This document shows, one piece after another, positions 5,222 to 7,721 of a stretch of DNA of 7,721 nt. The first letter of the stretch is position 1. Each line of letters begins with the position of its first letter. The translations under genes and the position numbers were made by a program. The stretch is from Spirochaetaceae bacterium (GTDB lineage: Bacteria > Spirochaetota > Spirochaetia > B11-G9): positions 1-7,721 of the forward strand of contig JAUVLL010000151.1 of the NCBI GenBank assembly GCA_030600745.1, in the 5' to 3' direction. A model generated the notes under the pieces. It was not told where the DNA came from, ran no database searches, and was given only the letters and a program-made list of their open reading frames with translations.

Positions 5222-7234
5222 TTAGTCTTCAGTGGATTCGCTTATTGGGGAGGAACTCATTGGTTCTTTAAAGCGTAAGAATAATAAACCTATAAAAAGA
5301 GTATTTACTACAGATGCTGCTGCAAAGTAGTTCCAGACAGGACTGCCTGATCCCAGATTTCCAACATAGCTGTAAAGTTTCAAACTTATAGTATAAAGTC
5401 TTTCGTCGTTTAGAAAGAGAAGCGGTGCCTGAAACCCGTTCCATCCTGCAATAAAAGCTACCATAATTGCAGTTACAATTGGAGGGATAGAGAGGGGCAA
5501 TAGTATTCTGAATGTATAAATAAAAGAAGGAACGCCCTCTATTCTGGCTAATTCCCGGTAAGATGGCGGGAGGGTTTCCAGATATGCAGTGAGGATGAAA
5601 AGAGAGAATGGGATTGCATGATAGAGATAGATTAGAATGAGGGGGACATAGGTATTAATCATTCCCATGCTCTGAAAGATTCTGTAGAGTGGAATTAAAG
5701 AGTGCATTCCACCGGCAATCCCCAAAATCTGAATAAACCCCAGGAAAACCAGGGTTTTTTTCTTTCCTACTTTGTTCAGCCATACAGCTCCCGGGAAAAC
5801 AAGCAGCGGCAGGATGATTGCTGTAGTTCCGGATATTAGAAGGGTGTTAAAAAAGTACTGTAATATATTGTCCTTCTTAAAAATGAAAAGGAAGTTGTTT
5901 ATAGTCGGCATTGCCGGGAGCAGGCTGTCTACATAGCAGGCACTGATTCTGGAAAAACTCATCCATACAAGCATATAAATAATAATTCCCGTGATAGTGA
6001 TGAATATCCATGAGACAGCTTGTGAGGTGGTACCTATTCCCCAGGGAGGTATAAACCGGCGGAATCCTATACCACCCCACTTATATCTGGGAATTTCCCT
6101 GAATACCCGTTGTTTTCTTTTTCTGATTGTCCTGATTAACAGAGCCAGTAGTGGGATCAGGACACCAGGGTGAAATCCTGCCAGAAATCCCAGTTCATTG
6201 ATCCGGAATAGTATATAGAGACTGTGGGCGCTTGTGATCCAGAGGAGGCTGGAGGGAACTGCAATGGCTATAAGGTAGGTTCCTCCAAAAAACCAGAGTA
6301 AAGGTATTCCTCCAGGTATTTGGGCTATAAAAGCCAGGATGAGAAAAACTTTTATTGATGTTTCCCGCTTAATAAAAATCCAGAGGCTCATAATAAAGAT
6401 TACCAGTATGGCCATGACCAGTGCATAGGCTGCATTAACCCCCCAGTCGTTTGTCTGTAGAAAAATTTCATACAGGAAAACCCCCAGGGTTGTTGTGGCT
6501 CCTATAATATGACGATCTGTGATCCCGCTTATAAGGGGCGGTCCACCGGCTGTCATCATAAAAACCAGGGTGAATTCCTTAAAGGCTTTTATAAATGTAA
6601 GAACCCCCATTGCAAGGAGGGATTCTCTGATTTCCGGGATATAGATATTTACAGCAAGTTCACTCATCCCTGCTCCATCCAGCCTGGCTGCCTCAATCAC
6701 CTGCCGTGAAACTTTTTTCATATGTCCGGCAAATACAAAGGCAGATAGGGGAATGCTCAGCCAGAGGCTTACCGCCAATGATCCAAGGAAACCTGCTGCA
6801 GGATCCATCATCAGGTTAATTTTTATACCTGTAAGGTGTGTAATAACTGATTCGCCGCCATTTCCATGAAGGAAGGCTCTCCATAAAGGTATAGCTATAT
6901 AAATAGGAATTCCCCAGGGGATAAGAAGTACCTTATAAAGAATAGCAGATTTTTTATTTTGATGGATCAGCTGAAGAGCCAGGAGAAATCCTAATACCAG
7001 ACCTAAAATAACATTTAATAGTGCCCAGAGAACGGTTATATTCAGACTGTAAGGGAATGCTGCATCTCCAAGAATGAAACGAAAATTATCCAGTCCGGCA
7101 AAAGAGCGCTCTCCATAGTAATCATGGAAAAAACTATCCTGGAAAGCTGTAAAAAATGGAGCAAGTCCTATTAGAATAATTAGAAAGAGGATGGGAAGAA
7201 TAGGGATACTGTGTATGCGGGTTTTGATATTCAT
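5222..7234 (-). CDS. ABC sugar-type permease, MalF-like and MalG-like halves fused in one chain
   Basis: Inner-membrane translocation subunit of a carbohydrate-type ABC importer, 670 residues, about twice the length of one permease. The N-half (1-290) is MalF-like: first membrane helix 11-30, F-A-G-L-D-N-F near 45-51, helices near 65-90, 99-120, 148-172, 205-229 and 267-288, and an EAA loop starting E-A-A-R-L-D-G-A (181-188) that would contact the ATPase. The C-half (about 400-655) is MalG-like: helix 404-427, the P-T-I-N-N-F segment (443-448), helices near 459-485, 492-517, 527-550, 583-600 and 632-654, and a second EAA-type loop E-L-A-R-I-E-G-V (561-568) ending in G-W-N-G-F. Between them lies an extra hydrophobic stretch (about 292-370) and a basic linker R-K-R-K-Q-R. 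The chain is uninterrupted, so this is not a frameshifted pair. ATG 7234 has no recognisable ribosome site. The substrate cannot be read from sequence; no ATPase or binding protein is in the window. Confidence 0.9.
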   Translation of the reverse strand: MNIKTRIHSIPILPILFLIILIGLAPFFTAFQDSFFHDYYGERSFAGLDNFRFILGDAAFPYSLNITVLWALLNVILGLVLGFLLALQLIHQNKKSAILYKVLLIPWGIPIYIAIPLWRAFLHGNGGESVITHLTGIKINLMMDPAAGFLGSLAVSLWLSIPLSAFVFAGHMKKVSRQVIEAARLDGAGMSELAVNIYIPEIRESLLAMGVLTFIKAFKEFTLVFMMTAGGPPLISGITDRHIIGATTTLGVFLYEIFLQTNDWGVNAAYALVMAILVIFIMSLWIFIKRETSIKVFLILAFIAQIPGGIPLLWFFGGTYLIAIAVPSSLLWITSAHSLYILFRINELGFLAGFHPGVLIPLLALLIRTIRKRKQRVFREIPRYKWGGIGFRRFIPPWGIGTTSQAVSWIFITITGIIIYMLVWMSFSRISACYVDSLLPAMPTINNFLFIFKKDNILQYFFNTLLISGTTAIILPLLVFPGAVWLNKVGKKKTLVFLGFIQILGIAGGMHSLIPLYRIFQSMGMINTYVPLILIYLYHAIPFSLFILTAYLETLPPSYRELARIEGVPSFIYTFRILLPLSIPPIVTAIMVAFIAGWNGFQAPLLFLNDERLYTISLKLYSYVGNLGSGSPVWNYFAAASVVNTLFIGLLFLRFKEPMSSSPISESTED
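6125..6361 (-). other. Extra hydrophobic insert between the two permease halves
   Basis: Encodes residues about 292-370, with roughly three hydrophobic stretches (295-315, 319-342, 352-369) before the basic linker. Separate MalF and MalG proteins have no equivalent joining segment. For both EAA loops to face the cytoplasm, the insert should cross the membrane an even number of times, so one of the three stretches may be re-entrant or interfacial. Confidence 0.6.
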
Positions 7235-7242
7235 AATACCAG

Positions 7243-7262
7243 GAGGCCTGAAAACAGGCCTC
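7243..7262 (-). promoter_or_regulatory. Intercistronic hairpin before the permease gene
   Basis: A perfect 8-bp stem GAGGCCTG / CAGGCCTC with a 4-nt loop lies in the 43-bp gap between the two minus-strand genes. No T-tract follows on the minus strand, so it is not a typical intrinsic terminator. It ends 8 nt before the permease ATG. It could stabilise the upstream transcript, cause partial attenuation, or lower permease translation relative to the upstream gene, as intercistronic hairpins do in other ABC operons (inference). Confidence 0.65.
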
Positions 7263-7277
7263 TATCAATAAAAATTC

Positions 7278-7721
7278 CTAATAAACCAGAACTATCTTAC
7301 TGACGTTCCGAACGGCTTTAATACCGTCTGGAACAGTAGGAGCATCTTTATCCCAGACTAATCTAAGAGGCCAGTCCTTATCATTAAGCAATTGATCATC
7401 TTCTCCGGTATACATGGCAAGGATAACATCGTCATTTCTTTCCAGTTGATTGTTATCCAGTGTAACTGAGAAACCGTCTGTTGCTTCGATGGTTACTTCT
7501 GAATAACCGGTGGGTCTTTCCAGGAGCCGCCAGATAGAGATTCCCATATAGGTAATGTCTATATCTTTTTTCCGGTCATAATAGGTGATACGGTTTTTAT
7601 TAGTAATCACTCCGCTTTGGAGAGTCTGACGGTCAAAGATTTCTGTAATTGTATCCTGTACTATGGTTAGTGCAAAATTTCTAAATGGAACACCTTCTGT
7701 AACGATTTTCTTAACCATACG
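7278..7721 (-). CDS. C-terminal part of a protein with a molybdopterin-oxidoreductase-like fold (5' end cut)
   Basis: At least 147 residues; the frame is open to the window edge. The Met at 7718 is a possible but unsupported start, with no visible ribosome site. The fragment resembles the C-terminal portion of the oxidoreductase molybdopterin-binding domain (sulfite-oxidase/YedY fold): Y-M-G-I-S-I-W-R-L-L-E (where the family has G-V-P-L-x-x-L-L), then V-T-I-E-A-T-D-G-F-S-V-T-L (family DGYS-x-x-L), then W-P-L-R-L-V-W-D (family GPLRLVVP), ending V-R-N-V-S-K-I-V-L. No Cys is present in the visible part, so a cofactor-binding Cys, if any, would be upstream. Many proteins carry this fold without evidence of cofactor. 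No signal peptide can be judged. It is the upstream partner of the fused permease, 43 bp away across a hairpin, so it is probably co-transcribed. It could be a substrate-capture or accessory domain (inference). Family call is moderate, function open. Confidence 0.55.
   Translation of the reverse strand, partial: RMVKKIVTEGVPFRNFALTIVQDTITEIFDRQTLQSGVITNKNRITYYDRKKDIDITYMGISIWRLLERPTGYSEVTIEATDGFSVTLDNNQLERNDDVILAMYTGEDDQLLNDKDWPLRLVWDKDAPTVPDGIKAVRNVSKIVLVY

Noticed and set aside
5205..5235. Bidirectional terminator in the 8-bp convergent gap
   Set aside because: The only pairing (AAGA with TCTT plus a few interrupted A-U pairs) is too weak and interrupted to support a call.
5877..6709. Short open frames overlapping the permease (5877-6080 minus; 5991-6173 and 6509-6709 plus)
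   Set aside because: All lie inside the long permease frame, which shows both EAA loops and continuous membrane helices; none has independent support.
7243..7262. Intrinsic terminator between the two right-hand genes
   Set aside because: The stem is strong but no T-tract follows it on the minus strand, the strand on which both genes are transcribed.

Overview
The window holds six protein genes and no RNA gene, insertion sequence or CRISPR array that I can see. The likely source is a free-living or commensal spirochaete-like Gram-negative bacterium. That guess is weak and rests on moderate-to-low GC, many AT-rich Shine-Dalgarno leaders, a secreted protein ending its signal in LSAQ, and a STAS/PspA/sugar-ABC gene mix. 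No marker gene is present to confirm it.

Layout. (1) 2-2464, plus strand: a large alpha-helical repeat protein (819 residues visible, N-terminus possibly cut by the window edge), visibly more AT-rich than the rest. (2) 2538-4497, minus strand, read right to left: a STAS-domain protein with a C-terminal zinc ribbon, then a PspA/IM30 membrane-stress protein, then an OmpR-type response regulator whose start lies inside the end of pspA. The STAS gene and pspA each have an extended -10 promoter (TGnTATAAT), so pspA can be transcribed with or without the STAS gene. (3) 4498-4733: a 236-bp divergent, AT-rich regulatory region. (4) 4734-5213, plus strand: a small exported protein, possibly OB-fold-like, with a near-consensus sigma-70 promoter. 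(5) 5222-7721, minus strand: the 3' part of a gene resembling the molybdopterin-oxidoreductase fold, followed after a strong hairpin by a 670-residue ABC sugar-type permease that fuses a MalF-like and a MalG-like half.

How they may work together. The central cluster looks like an envelope-stress module: a partner-switch-type STAS protein, the membrane-binding effector PspA, and a DNA-binding regulator with a non-standard receiver. No histidine kinase, anti-sigma kinase or phosphatase lies beside them. The right-hand cluster looks like an uptake operon whose binding protein and ATPase, if present, lie outside the window or elsewhere in the genome. The repeat protein is a scaffold-type protein of unknown partner, and nothing here ties it to the other genes.

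The points most worth a second look are the two-length repeat grammar of the helical-repeat protein, the STAS-zinc-ribbon/PspA/atypical regulator operon, the single-chain MalF-MalG permease with an extra hydrophobic insert, and the hairpin with an anti-Shine-Dalgarno-like sequence in front of that permease.
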